DNA of 64,000 nucleotides, taken from NCBI GenBank assembly GCA_942491485.1, contig CALOAX010000017.1, positions 124,001-188,000 of the forward strand, written 5' to 3'. Shown here piece by piece: positions 50,741 to 59,980 of the stretch. The stretch's first letter is position 1, and every line of letters begins with the position of its first letter. The DNA comes from Desulfoluna sp942491485. GTDB lineage: Bacteria; Desulfobacterota; Desulfobacteria; Desulfobacterales; Desulfolunaceae. The position numbers were made by a program, and so were the translations under genes. Under the pieces are notes generated by a model, which had not been told where the DNA came from, did not search any database, and saw only the letters and a program-made list of their open reading frames with translations.

Positions 50741-51428
50741 TGCCATGAGAGGGGCAAGGCTTTCTCTGGAGGGGATTTCCAAATCCTACAGTGCCGGCGG
50801 GGTGGAGCTCGATGTCTTAAAAGATGTCTATTTTTCCATGGTCGGCGGAGAGCGAATTGCCGTTACCGGAGCATCGGGCATCGGCAAATCAACGCTGCTG
50901 CATATCGTAGGGGCCCTGGATCGGCCCGATGCGGGGCGGCTCATCTGTGATGGGGTTGACGTCTTCGCGGCGGATGACAGGCATCTGGCGGGGTTTCGAA
51001 ATCGGACTATTGGGTTTGTGTTTCAATTTCATCATTTATTACCGGAGTTTACAGCACTTGAAAATGTGATGTTGCCCCGGTTTATCAGAGGGGAAAAGGG
51101 AGAGGGCGTCCGAAAGGATGCCGAAGCGATCCTCGACAGGGTTGGCCTCTCTCGACGACTGCACCACCGGGCAGGAGAGCTTTCCGGTGGGGAACAACAG
51201 CGTGTGGCCATTGCACGAGCGGTGGTGGGACGGCCCGCGATTCTTCTGGCTGATGAGCCGACAGGCAATCTGGACGGCAAAAACAGCAGTCAGATCCATG
51301 AGCTGCTCGACGAGTTGAACTGTGAAACCGGGATGACGGTTGTGGTGGTGACCCACAACATGGAGCTGGCCGGTTATATGGATCGCCAGGTAACCCTGGA
51401 AGGCGGGCAGGTAGTTGAACGGACATGA
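50733..51428 (+). CDS. lolD: lipoprotein-releasing ABC transporter ATP-binding protein
   Basis: A 231-residue ABC ATPase energising lipoprotein release: Walker A GASGIGKST, Q-loop VFQFHHLLPEFTALENVMLP (the LLPEFTALENV run is typical of LolD), signature LSGGEQQRVAIARA, Walker B ILLADEPTGNLD, and H-loop VVVVTHN. GGAGG nine bases upstream supports the ATG at 50733, which overlaps lolC and couples their translation. Followed after 20 bases by bamA. Confidence 0.95.
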   Translation: MGDAMRGARLSLEGISKSYSAGGVELDVLKDVYFSMVGGERIAVTGASGIGKSTLLHIVGALDRPDAGRLICDGVDVFAADDRHLAGFRNRTIGFVFQFHHLLPEFTALENVMLPRFIRGEKGEGVRKDAEAILDRVGLSRRLHHRAGELSGGEQQRVAIARAVVGRPAILLADEPTGNLDGKNSSQIHELLDELNCETGMTVVVVTHNMELAGYMDRQVTLEGGQVVERT

Positions 51429-51447
51429 CAACAAGGGAAATATATTA

Positions 51448-54108
51448 ATGACTCGACTGACCAGGTCTCTTCTCTCTTCTCTGATGATCGCGATCGTGGT
51501 AATGGCCGGAGCCATTCCTGCACAGGCTGAAGAGGCGGCAAAACGGATTGCTGTCCTTCCTTTTCACGTGGTTTCTGAAACGGATCTCTCGTACCTCTCC
51601 GACCAGATCCCTGATACCCTTTCACGTCAGCTGAAACGTGACGGCGGAGAGATGGTGGATGCAAGCTCCCTGATGGGGGCCGTGGGCGAAAAGGGTGCGG
51701 TGGACACCGCCCTTCTTGCAAGTGCGGCTGCTTCGGCTAATATTGATCATGTTATCTGGGGGGGCCTGACACAGACTGGCGAGACCTACCGCCTGGATGC
51801 GACCCTTTTTGACGTAGGAAACGGCAGCAGCACGCCCCTCTCCAGCGAAGGCGAAGGGGTGGAGACCCTTATCTCCACCGTGGGTGATATGGCCGTGAAG
51901 GTCGGGTCCCGCATTTTTCGATTTGAAACCATTTCCGATGTGAAGGTGGAGGGCAACCGGCGCATCGAGTCCGACGCGGTCCTTCGGATTGTTCGGACCA
52001 AAGCCGGGGACCGGCTTCAGAAAGATGCCCTTACGCGCGACATGAAGTCCATCTATCGCATGGGTTACTTTGAAGACATCAAGGTGGTGGCAGACCACAA
52101 CGATGACGGAACGGCCACGGTGATTTTCCGCGTCAAGGAAAAACCCACCATTCGAAATGTCCAGGTCAAGGGCAACCATGTGTTTGATGACGAGAAGGTG
52201 AAAAAGAACATCACCCTTTCCAAAGGGGCGATTTTCAATACCGGGGCCCTCAACACCTCCATCAAGCAGATCGAAAGTCTCTACAACGAAAAACACTACT
52301 ACAAAACGAAAGTGAACTACCGCCTCATCGATGTGGAGAACAACCAGGCCGACCTGGAGTTTACCATCGAGGAGGGGGAGAAAATCTGGATCAAAGAGAT
52401 TGCCATTGAGGGCAATGACTTTTTCAGCGATAAAAAAATCCGCAAGATGATCAAGACCAAGAAGAAGGGGTTCTTCTCCTGGTTGACATCTTCTGGTACT
52501 CTGGAGATGGCGGACCTCAATGTCGATATGGCGGTGATCAACGCAGAGTACCAGAGAAACGGCTTCATTGACTGCCGAATGGCGGACCCCGAGGTTGAGT
52601 ACAAGGGAAAGTGGATTTACATCACAGTCAAGATCGAGGAAGGGAGTCGTTACGCCCTGGGCAATGTTGACGTTGACGGCGATATCCTTGATACCAAAGA
52701 GGCCCTGCTTGCCCGGCTTAGCGTAGGGGGTGACGAGTTCGTCAACCGTGAGAAGGTCCAGAACGATGTGGTGTTGCTTACCGATATCTACAGCGACGAA
52801 GGGTATGCCCGGGCAGCCGTGGTTCCCGACATCCGTCGCAACCGGGAAGATGGTGTGGCCGATGTGACCTACCGGGTCACCAAGGGGAATATGGTCTATT
52901 TTGATAAGATCATCATCACCGGCAACTCCGTAACCCGGGACAAAGTCATCCGGCGACAGCTCAAGATCTACGAACAGGAACTTTACCGGGGAGCCAAGCT
53001 CAAGGAGAGTGTCCGGAACCTCTATCGCCTCGAGTACTTCGGCGACATCAAGGTCAATACCCTCGACACGGCCGATCCGGACAAAGTGAACCTTTCCATT
53101 GATGTGACGGAAAAACCCACCGGTACCTTTACCTTCGGCATGGGCTACAGCAGTGAAGACAAACTGTTCGGCACCACCTCCATCTCCAAGCGAAACCTTT
53201 TCGGTCGGGATCAGTCCCTGGACCTGAAGGCCCAGTTCGGCGGCACCGGTAACAAGTATTCGCTGATCTTTGTTGAACCATGGCTTTTTGACATCCCCCT
53301 CTACTCCAAGTACGAGTTGAAGAACTGGGACGACGAGTACACCTATTACGACAAAAAAACCGTGGGCGGTGGCGTCACCCTGGGTTACCCCATCTTTGAC
53401 TACACACGGGCCTTTGTCTCGTATAACTACGAGCGCAACACCATCGACAACATTCAGACCGGTGCTGCCTCCAGTATTATCGAGATGGAAGGTCTCAACG
53501 TTCTGAGCAGCACCAGCTTCAGCATCAATTACGACACCCGGGATCGTCGCTACAATGCCCAGACAACCCGTGGATTTGATCACACGATCCGTGTGGAGCA
53601 CGCCGGCGGTGCGCTTGGTGGTGACATGAGTTACTCCAAGTACACAGCCGAATCGAGCTGGTTCTTCCCCGTCTTCTGGAAGGTGATCGGGATGCTCCAC
53701 GGTGAAGGGGGGCTCGTGGTTGAAAACAGCGACGGCTTTCTGCCGGACTACAAAAAGTTTTACCTGGGCGGCATCAACTCCCTTCGCGGCTTTGAGTATC
53801 AGGATATTCACCTGACTGATGAGGACGGCAACGAGATCGGCGGCAACAAGTACGTGCAGCTTAACGCCGAGCTTATCGTGCCCCTGTTTGGCGTAGAGGG
53901 ACTTGTGGCCCTTGTCTTTACCGATGCGGGCAACGTCTATGCAACAAAAGAGAACATCGATCCGTCGGATTTCCGCCAAACCTATGGTTTTGGTTTCAGG
54001 TGGTACTCCCCCATCGGCCCCATTCGGTTTGAAAGAGGCTATGTCGTGGATCCCCAGGAGGGCGAGGACAGGGCCCGGTGGGAATTCTCCATGGGGACGG
54101 CGTTTTAA
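51448..54108 (+). CDS. bamA: outer membrane protein assembly factor BamA
   Basis: An 886-residue Omp85 protein inserting beta-barrels into the outer membrane. Signal peptide to AQAEE (about 1-28); an extra N-terminal domain (about 30-150; KRIAVLPFHVVSETDLSYLSD at its start) resembling TolB/CsgG-type amino-terminal domains; five POTRA repeats (about 160-570; ISDVKVEGNRRIESDAV begins the first, KIIITGNSVTRDKVIRRQL the last); and a 16-strand barrel ending in a hydrophobic MGTAF-type C-terminal residue (Phe). FRWYSPIGPIRFERGY is the family signature near the end. It is longer than the usual 800 or so because of the extra domain. AAGGGAA precedes the ATG. Confidence 0.95.
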   Translation: MTRLTRSLLSSLMIAIVVMAGAIPAQAEEAAKRIAVLPFHVVSETDLSYLSDQIPDTLSRQLKRDGGEMVDASSLMGAVGEKGAVDTALLASAAASANIDHVIWGGLTQTGETYRLDATLFDVGNGSSTPLSSEGEGVETLISTVGDMAVKVGSRIFRFETISDVKVEGNRRIESDAVLRIVRTKAGDRLQKDALTRDMKSIYRMGYFEDIKVVADHNDDGTATVIFRVKEKPTIRNVQVKGNHVFDDEKVKKNITLSKGAIFNTGALNTSIKQIESLYNEKHYYKTKVNYRLIDVENNQADLEFTIEEGEKIWIKEIAIEGNDFFSDKKIRKMIKTKKKGFFSWLTSSGTLEMADLNVDMAVINAEYQRNGFIDCRMADPEVEYKGKWIYITVKIEEGSRYALGNVDVDGDILDTKEALLARLSVGGDEFVNREKVQNDVVLLTDIYSDEGYARAAVVPDIRRNREDGVADVTYRVTKGNMVYFDKIIITGNSVTRDKVIRRQLKIYEQELYRGAKLKESVRNLYRLEYFGDIKVNTLDTADPDKVNLSIDVTEKPTGTFTFGMGYSSEDKLFGTTSISKRNLFGRDQSLDLKAQFGGTGNKYSLIFVEPWLFDIPLYSKYELKNWDDEYTYYDKKTVGGGVTLGYPIFDYTRAFVSYNYERNTIDNIQTGAASSIIEMEGLNVLSSTSFSINYDTRDRRYNAQTTRGFDHTIRVEHAGGALGGDMSYSKYTAESSWFFPVFWKVIGMLHGEGGLVVENSDGFLPDYKKFYLGGINSLRGFEYQDIHLTDEDGNEIGGNKYVQLNAELIVPLFGVEGLVALVFTDAGNVYATKENIDPSDFRQTYGFGFRWYSPIGPIRFERGYVVDPQEGEDRARWEFSMGTAF

Positions 54109-54203
54109 AACGTGTGCCGGTTAAGGCCGATGTGATGTCGGCTTTGTTAACAGGGCTCGCGCTATGATGCGAGCAGGGCCTATTAAAAAGGCGGGAGTAT
54201 TTT

Positions 54204-54728
54204 ATGGGACGCGGTATCAGAGGTCTTGTGGTGGCAGCCCTCCTTCTTGTGTGGTGGGGAACCGCCCTCGGGGCCGATGTGGCAAAAATCGGTGTGGTGG
54301 ATTTTCAGCGGGTGCTCAAGGAGTCCCGTGCAGGCCGTGAAGCCGCCGAAGTGCTTCGGACCAAACAGTCGGAGCGAATGGCGGAGTTGGGGCGGTTGAA
54401 GAGCCAAATTGCGTCTTTGCAAGCCACCGTGGAGAGCCTGGAACTCTCCTCCACCACCCGTGACGTAAGTGAAAAACGCAACGAGTTGGAAACGCTCCTC
54501 GGCGAGTTCAAGTCAGCTGATCAGAAGTACAGTCGCCTTTTTGCGGATATCAACCGCAGGCAGACGGAAAAAATAAGAAAAGAGCTGAGCGGGATCATTG
54601 ATCGTCTCGGCCGCAAAGGGGGCTATCTCCTGATTGTAGAGAAGAAAGAGGTGCTCTACGCCCCCGTATCCATGGACATGACGGACAGGCTCATTGGTCT
54701 GTACGATGAGGCATACGAAAAGAGGTAA
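54204..54728 (+). CDS. OmpH/Skp family periplasmic chaperone
   Basis: A 174-residue protein with a signal peptide (MGRGIRGLVVAALLLVWWGTALGA) and a long coiled coil (about 50-120, from RAGREAAEVLRTKQSERMAEL). It starts KIGVVDFQRVLKES, the OmpH/Skp signature, and ends with the short beta region YLLIVEKKEVLYAP. It should hold unfolded outer-membrane proteins between SecYEG and BamA. GGGAG precedes the ATG; lpxD begins one base after its stop. Confidence 0.93.
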   Translation: MGRGIRGLVVAALLLVWWGTALGADVAKIGVVDFQRVLKESRAGREAAEVLRTKQSERMAELGRLKSQIASLQATVESLELSSTTRDVSEKRNELETLLGEFKSADQKYSRLFADINRRQTEKIRKELSGIIDRLGRKGGYLLIVEKKEVLYAPVSMDMTDRLIGLYDEAYEKR

Positions 54729-54729
54729 G

Positions 54730-55755
54730 ATGAAGCGTACCGTTCAAGAAATTGCCGACGTTGTGGGAGGAACCGTCATCGGTGACGGCTCCCGACTCGT
54801 TTCGGCCCCTGCGCCATTTGAAGACGCGGGGGAAGACCAGATTGTCTTTGCAGGGGATGCGAGTTATCTGAAGCGACTCTCCGAAACGGGGGCCGGGACG
54901 GTGCTGGTGCCTGAGGACCCCGGCAGTAAAGACAAAAGCTTCATTGTGGTGGCAAACCCCAAGGTCTCCTTTATTCAGGTCATGGAGCTTTTTTCTCCAT
55001 CCAAGGCGGTGGCCCATAAGGTGAGCCCCCACGCCTGCATCGGTGAGAACGTCACCTTTGGCGGTCCGGTGGAAATCGGTCCCGGTGTGGTGGTTGGCGA
55101 CGGTGTGACCCTTGGTGCGGGATGCCGCCTTTCCCCCGGCGTTGTGGTGGGGGACGGTGTCAGCCTCGGGGACGACGTGACCCTTCAGGCCAACGTCACC
55201 ATTGGCCATGATTGCCTCATTGGGAATCGGGTGATTGTCAACTCCGGATCGGTGATTGGCAGCGACGGATACGGGTTTGCCCCGGAGGGGTCAACCTACC
55301 GGAAAATTCCCCATACCGGAATTGTTCAGATTGATGATGATGTGGAGATCGGCGCCCTCAACGCCATAGATCGGGCCACCAATGGCCGAACCTGGATCCG
55401 GCGAGGGGTGAAAACCGACAACCTCGTTCATGTGGCACACAACGTGGAAGTGGGTGAAGACACCCTTCTTGTGGCCCAGGTAGGGATTGCCGGAAGCTCC
55501 AAAGTAGGCAATCACGTGATCCTTGCGGGCAAGGCCGGAATTTCGGGGCACCTCACCATTGGTGACAATACCATTGTGGGACCTGCCGCAGGGGTGGTAA
55601 AATCGGTGGGTGACAGTGAGGTGGTGTCAGGGACCCCAGCCATGCCCCACAAATTGTGGTTGAGGCTCATGAGCCTGATGCCCAAACTTCCAGAGTTGAA
55701 ACGCACGGTTACCCAGCTGGAAAAGCGGGTTGATCGACTTGAAACCGATAAGTAA
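54730..55755 (+). CDS. lpxD: UDP-3-O-(3-hydroxyacyl)glucosamine N-acyltransferase
   Basis: A 341-residue acyltransferase adding the N-linked hydroxyacyl chain in lipid A synthesis. N-terminal uridine-binding domain (TVQEIADVVGG...VVANPKVSFIQVMELF), then a left-handed beta helix of hexapeptide repeats (about 100-300; VVGDGVTLGAGCRLSPG) with the catalytic His in VHVAHNVEVGED (about 240), and a C-terminal helix. GAGG lies four bases before the ATG. Part of bamA-skp-lpxD-lpxA-lpxI-msbA. Confidence 0.96.
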   Translation: MKRTVQEIADVVGGTVIGDGSRLVSAPAPFEDAGEDQIVFAGDASYLKRLSETGAGTVLVPEDPGSKDKSFIVVANPKVSFIQVMELFSPSKAVAHKVSPHACIGENVTFGGPVEIGPGVVVGDGVTLGAGCRLSPGVVVGDGVSLGDDVTLQANVTIGHDCLIGNRVIVNSGSVIGSDGYGFAPEGSTYRKIPHTGIVQIDDDVEIGALNAIDRATNGRTWIRRGVKTDNLVHVAHNVEVGEDTLLVAQVGIAGSSKVGNHVILAGKAGISGHLTIGDNTIVGPAAGVVKSVGDSEVVSGTPAMPHKLWLRLMSLMPKLPELKRTVTQLEKRVDRLETDK

Positions 55756-55852
55756 TGTTTTGATTTTAAAGCGTTATCGGGATATGCCAGAAACAGAGCA
55801 GAGCAATGACAGCATCCGCACAGCACGTGTGCGCAGGAGATAAGGACGACCC

Positions 55853-56629
55853 ATGACAAATATACACCCGACAGCCATTATTGACCCTTCGGCGGAGATT
55901 GCCCCCGATGCCGTCATCGGTCCCTACACCATCGTTAAGGGAAACACATCCATTGGTTCGGGAACAGTCATCGCTTCCCATGTGGTGATTGATGAGCATA
56001 CCAGTATCGGACCGGACTGCCGGATTTTTCAGTACGCGTCTGTGGGCGCGGCTCCCCAGGACCTCAAGTACAAAGGGGAGGTCACCTACCTGAAAGTGGG
56101 GCGGGGTACCGTGATCCGTGAGTTCGTCACCATCAACCGGGGCACCGGGGTGGGGGGCGGCATCACCGAGGTCGGGGATGAAAACTTTCTTATGGCTTAC
56201 TGCCATGTGGCCCACGACTGCAAGACCGGTCGCCGGGTGATCCTTGCCAACAACTCTACCCTGGCTGGTCACTGTGAACTCGGGAACTTTGCCAACATTG
56301 GAGGATTCACCGCCATTCACCAGTTTGTCCGTGTGGGCGATCATGCTTACATCGGCGGCAAGTCCGTGGTGGTGAAAGATATTCCCCCTTACGTGATCTC
56401 AGCCGGTGACCGCGCCACACTCCATGGCCTTAACAAGGTGGGCATGCGGCGAAGCAACTTTTCGGAAGAGACCATCACCGAATTAAAGCGCACATACCGT
56501 ATTCTGTTCCGCATAGGCCTGACACTGAACGAAGCCCTGGAACGGGTTCGGGCTGAAGTCACCCAGGTGCCGGAAGTCGAGGCCTTTGTCGAATTTATCC
56601 AGAGTTCCAGCAGGGGCATTACCCGCTAA
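55853..56629 (+). CDS. lpxA: UDP-N-acetylglucosamine O-acyltransferase
   Basis: A 258-residue enzyme performing the first step of lipid A synthesis. Beta-helix repeats from the N-terminus (IHPTAIIDPSAEIAPDAVIG), the catalytic His in AYCHVAHDCKTG (about 122), FANIGGFTAIHQFVRVG, and the C-terminal helical domain (GLNKVGMRRSNFSEETITEL). Length is standard. The usual neighbour fabZ is missing between lpxD and lpxA. The ribosome binding site GGACGACCC is weak. Confidence 0.96.
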   Translation: MTNIHPTAIIDPSAEIAPDAVIGPYTIVKGNTSIGSGTVIASHVVIDEHTSIGPDCRIFQYASVGAAPQDLKYKGEVTYLKVGRGTVIREFVTINRGTGVGGGITEVGDENFLMAYCHVAHDCKTGRRVILANNSTLAGHCELGNFANIGGFTAIHQFVRVGDHAYIGGKSVVVKDIPPYVISAGDRATLHGLNKVGMRRSNFSEETITELKRTYRILFRIGLTLNEALERVRAEVTQVPEVEAFVEFIQSSSRGITR

Positions 56630-56694
56630 CCGTGAGGCCTTGCTCAAGGGGCTTTGGGCGGGACGGTCTCGCGGTCCCGGAAAGGAATCACGCC

Positions 56695-57531
56695 ATGAAG
56701 GTGGGGATTATTGCGGGCAATGGCCAGTTTCCCCTTTTGTTTTCGCGCGCAGCAAAAGAGAAGGGGTACGTGGTGTACGCCGCCGCGATAAAAAATGAAG
56801 CGGTTGCCGAGGTTGAAGAGCAGTGCGAAAAGACCGAGTGGCTTCACATCGGTCAGGTAAAAAAACTGATCCGCTTTTTCCGCAACAACGGTGTGGAGGA
56901 GGTGGTTCTTGTGGGCGGGGTCACCAAGACGAATATCTTCAAGGATATTCGTCCGGATACCAAGGCAGTTGCTTTCCTCGCCCGCATGCGGCACACCCAT
57001 GATGACACCATTTTGAGTGCGTTTTCCCGACTTCTCGAGAAGGAGGGGCTTACCGTTCGTTCATCCACCTTTCTCGTTCCGGAAATCCTGGCAGGCGCCG
57101 GGCTCTGGACCCGAAAAAAACCCAATGCTGCTCAGCTCAAAGACATGCGAACCGGTTGGCATATCGCCAAGGAGATCGGTCGTCTTGATGTGGGGCAGTG
57201 TCTCGTGATGGGTGGCGGGTCCGTGCTGGCCGTGGAGGCCATCGATGGCACGGATGCCACAATCCGCCGTGGCGGGGGGTTGGGCACCGGGGACGCGGTC
57301 TTGATCAAGGTGAGCAAGCCCACCCAGGACATGCGATTTGACGTGCCGGCCGTTGGCCTTGCGACCCTTCAGACCATGAAAGAGTCCGGGGTTACGGGGC
57401 TGGTTCTGGAAGCGGGGCATGCCGTTGTTTTTGACCGGGACGCCATGGTGGCCTATGCCGATGAACATGGCATGACCATTGTGGTGGTGGACGGCACCCC
57501 GGATACCTGTCCGGTACTGGGGGCGGGATAA
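56695..57531 (+). CDS. lpxI: UDP-2,3-diacylglucosamine pyrophosphatase LpxI
   Basis: A 278-residue enzyme of the DUF1009/LpxI family, which cleaves UDP-2,3-diacylglucosamine to lipid X in bacteria without LpxH. It starts MKVGIIAGNGQFPLLFSRAAKEKG; VGGVTKTNIFKDIRPD, HDDTILSAFSRLLE, FLVPEIL and VLEAGHAVVFDRDAM are hallmark stretches. The ATG at 56695 has AAGGAA eight bases upstream; an in-frame extension to 56632 is unlikely. Follows lpxA by 65 bases; LpxB is not in the window. Confidence 0.95.
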   Translation: MKVGIIAGNGQFPLLFSRAAKEKGYVVYAAAIKNEAVAEVEEQCEKTEWLHIGQVKKLIRFFRNNGVEEVVLVGGVTKTNIFKDIRPDTKAVAFLARMRHTHDDTILSAFSRLLEKEGLTVRSSTFLVPEILAGAGLWTRKKPNAAQLKDMRTGWHIAKEIGRLDVGQCLVMGGGSVLAVEAIDGTDATIRRGGGLGTGDAVLIKVSKPTQDMRFDVPAVGLATLQTMKESGVTGLVLEAGHAVVFDRDAMVAYADEHGMTIVVVDGTPDTCPVLGAG

Positions 57532-57566
57532 CCGTTTTTTTTCAACCGACTGAAACCACCATCGAC

Positions 57567-57593
57567 CACACCCCGGGCATGTTTCGGGGTGTG
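57567..57593. other. stem-loop between lpxI and msbA
   Basis: CACACCCCG pairs with CGGGGTGTG across a 9-base loop. No T-run follows, so it is more likely an mRNA stability or processing element than a terminator. Confidence 0.45.
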
Positions 57594-57638
57594 CCTGTCT
57601 GTTGACCCATGGCACCCTATTTAAAAAAAAAAGGTGGC

Positions 57639-59459
57639 ATGCAGCCTGCTGATGCACGCGGGCAGAAGGTAAAATACAATACCACTATGAAATTTTTTCA
57701 GGAAATAACAGCCCGAGAACGGCACCGGAAAATTCTGGGGCTTATCCGGAATCACTGGGGGAAGCTGGCGATTGCCATGGTCTGCATGGCCCTGATCTCA
57801 GGTTCCACGGCGACCCTTGCCTTTCTCATCAAAAACATTCTGGACGATATTTTTATCGCTCAGAATGGCGGGATGCTCAAGCTTGTGACCATTGTGGTGC
57901 TGGGGGTTTCCCTGGTTCGCGGGGTGGCGATCCTTGCCAAAGAGTACTTCATGAACTACGTGGGGCAGAGCATTATCACCTCCCTGCGCAACGAACTCTA
58001 CGGGAGCATCCAGGATCTCTCCCTCTCCTTTTTCCAGAAAGAGCGCACCGGCGTTCTCATGAGCCGTATTACCAACGACGTGACCCTTATTCAGTCCATG
58101 GTCTCCACGTCGGTGACCGCGGCCATTGAGCATGTGTTTACCATCGCCGGACTTACAGGGGTGATCCTCTACCGGGACTGGAAGCTGGCTGTGGTGGCGC
58201 TGGTGGTTGTGCCGGTGGCTTTCTACCCTATTGTGAAGCTGGGCCGCAGGGTCCGCAAGGTCAGTACGGGAACCCAGGAGTCAGTGGGGGAACTCAACAC
58301 CTTTCTCCACGAAACCTTTGCAGGCGCCAAGATCATCAAGGCGTTCGGGCGGGAAGAGTACGAAAAGCAGCGGTTTTTCAAAAAATCTTGGGATCTTTTC
58401 CGGTTTGAAATGAAGAAGGTAAAGGCCAAGGCCCTGTCATCTCCGGTCACGGATATCTGCGGCGGCTTCGGCATTGCCGCCGTGGTCTGGTACGGGGGCC
58501 ATAGTGTGATACAGGGGCACTCCACCACCGGTAATTTTATTTCGTTTTTAACCGCAGTGATGCTTCTGTATGAACCCTTGAAAAAACTCAGCAAGCTCAA
58601 CAACACTGTCCAGGAAGGGATGGCGGCCCTGGACCGGGTATTTGAGATTATTGAGGTGGAGCCGGAAATAAAGGATCGCGACGGGGCAGTGGAACTGGCC
58701 TGTAGTGCCCATCGGGTGAGCTTTGAGAACATGACCTTCTCCTACGGTGAAGATCCGGTGTTGAAAGATATCTGTCTCACCGCCGAGCCCGGCGAGGTGA
58801 TTGCCCTGGTGGGGATGAGCGGGGGGGGCAAATCCACCTTCATCAACCTGATTCCCCGGTTCTATGATGTGACGGAGGGGCGGATTTCCATAGACGGTAC
58901 CGATATCCGGGACGTCACCATCGCGTCCCTGCGCAGTCATATTGCCATGGTGACCCAGGATGCCATTCTTTTTAACGAGTCCATTCGGGACAATATCGCT
59001 TACGGTAACAGCGACGCCTCCTGGGAGGATATTGTGGCGGCCTCCAAGGCGGCCTATGCTTACAAGTTCATCATGAGCCTGCCGGATGGGTTTGATACCC
59101 GTATCGGGGAGTTGGGAAGCCGCCTCTCCGGGGGAGAGAAACAGCGCCTCTGCATTGCGCGGGCTCTGCTCAAGGATGCCCCCATCCTGCTTCTGGACGA
59201 GGCCACCAGTGCCCTGGATACCGAAGCGGAGAAGGTGGTGCAGGACGCCCTGGAGAACCTCATGAAGGGGCGAACCACCTTTGTCATCGCCCACCGTCTC
59301 TCCACCATTCAGCATGCCGATCGCATTCTGGTTGTCTCCAAAGGGGAGATAGTGGAAGAGGGCAGGCACGACGTCCTTCTTGCAAAGGGAGGGGAGTATG
59401 CCCGGCTTCATGCCATGCAGTTTGCCGGAAGGCGAGTGGAAGATAAAAAGGACATGTAA
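57639..59459 (+). CDS. msbA: lipid A export ABC transporter MsbA-like (permease/ATPase)
   Basis: A 606-residue half-transporter flipping lipid A-core across the inner membrane. Six TM helices in about 45-330, then an ATPase domain: Walker A VGMSGGGKST, Q-loop VTQDAILFNESIRDNIAYG, signature RLSGGEKQRLCIARA, Walker B PILLLDEATSALD, and H-loop IAHRLSTI. Start: AAGGTGG precedes the ATG at 57639; the family-like MKFFQEI at 57687 is an alternative with a poor ribosome binding site. The lipopolysaccharide assignment rests on its place after lpxI. Its stop TAA is part of the terminal GTAACTATT of the following repeat. Confidence 0.9.
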   Translation: MQPADARGQKVKYNTTMKFFQEITARERHRKILGLIRNHWGKLAIAMVCMALISGSTATLAFLIKNILDDIFIAQNGGMLKLVTIVVLGVSLVRGVAILAKEYFMNYVGQSIITSLRNELYGSIQDLSLSFFQKERTGVLMSRITNDVTLIQSMVSTSVTAAIEHVFTIAGLTGVILYRDWKLAVVALVVVPVAFYPIVKLGRRVRKVSTGTQESVGELNTFLHETFAGAKIIKAFGREEYEKQRFFKKSWDLFRFEMKKVKAKALSSPVTDICGGFGIAAVVWYGGHSVIQGHSTTGNFISFLTAVMLLYEPLKKLSKLNNTVQEGMAALDRVFEIIEVEPEIKDRDGAVELACSAHRVSFENMTFSYGEDPVLKDICLTAEPGEVIALVGMSGGGKSTFINLIPRFYDVTEGRISIDGTDIRDVTIASLRSHIAMVTQDAILFNESIRDNIAYGNSDASWEDIVAASKAAYAYKFIMSLPDGFDTRIGELGSRLSGGEKQRLCIARALLKDAPILLLDEATSALDTEAEKVVQDALENLMKGRTTFVIAHRLSTIQHADRILVVSKGEIVEEGRHDVLLAKGGEYARLHAMQFAGRRVEDKKDM

Positions 59460-59814
59460 CTATTTTGCTTGTGCCTCCGGCTGCCCTGCCGGGGGGCAAG
59501 TTTTCCGAAAGCTTGATACACAGGTTTTAACTAAGGGCCTCATCAAAATTTAATTATACACGCTCAGCATGACCAGCACCGTGCGCTTTGAAAATTGAAC
59601 GTTGGCCCACACAGTCTTGTGGAAACGCCCGGTAACAGCCGTTGTATAATTATTTCACAGCGAGGCCCTAAAGCCCCTTGGGTGTGTGCGAATTAAAGGC
59701 GGCTGTGACGTGTCCCGACGAACCAGGGGCAAAGCCCATCCGGACTTCGCTTTCAAGGGGGCACTCCTTGTCGGCAGAGGTTTTTTAAATAAGCATGTTG
59801 AGCCGAATAGTTAT
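59456..59814 (+). repeat. composite repeat interrupted by a nested MITE-like element
   Basis: The outer repeat starts GTAACTATTTTGC...GCCTCCGGC and ends GAGCCGAATAGTTAT, matching the termini of the full-length repeat at 31250-31507. It is split by the 134-bp element at 59535-59668. The outer repeat's first bases contain the msbA stop codon. Confidence 0.7.
59535..59668. mobile_element. 134-bp MITE-like element
   Basis: Inverted ends GGGCCTC-N-AATTATACA and TGTATAATT-N-GAGGCCC, flanked on both sides by TAA (59532-59534 and 59669-59671). No coding capacity. A TNA target duplication with GGGCCT-type ends suggests mobilisation by an IS5-family transposase, an inference only. Only one copy is in this window. 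Confidence 0.7.
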
Positions 59815-59917
59815 AAGCCGATGTAGAATGGAAGCTGGGGGTGATGACGCTACCCTGGTACAACTCCCCTGGCCCTTATAGGCAACGTCTGGTTGACCCG
59901 TTCCAAAAATTTGACGC

Positions 59918-59954
59918 AAAAAAAGGCGCCCTGTTTTTCAGGAGCGCCTTTTTT
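59918..59954 (-). terminator. terminator of ihfA, usable on both strands
   Basis: AAAAAAGGCGC...CTG, loop TTTTT, CAG...GCGCCTTTTTT. On the minus strand it follows the ihfA stop by 27 bases and ends in a T-run; on the plus strand it also ends in TTTTTT. Confidence 0.88.
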
Positions 59955-59980
59955 ATTTGTGTATGTCAAGCGGTGAGGAC

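Noticed and set aside
51622..53979. 785-codon open frame antisense to bamA
   Set aside because: Same reason: a shadow of the bamA reading frame, no family resemblance and no start signal.
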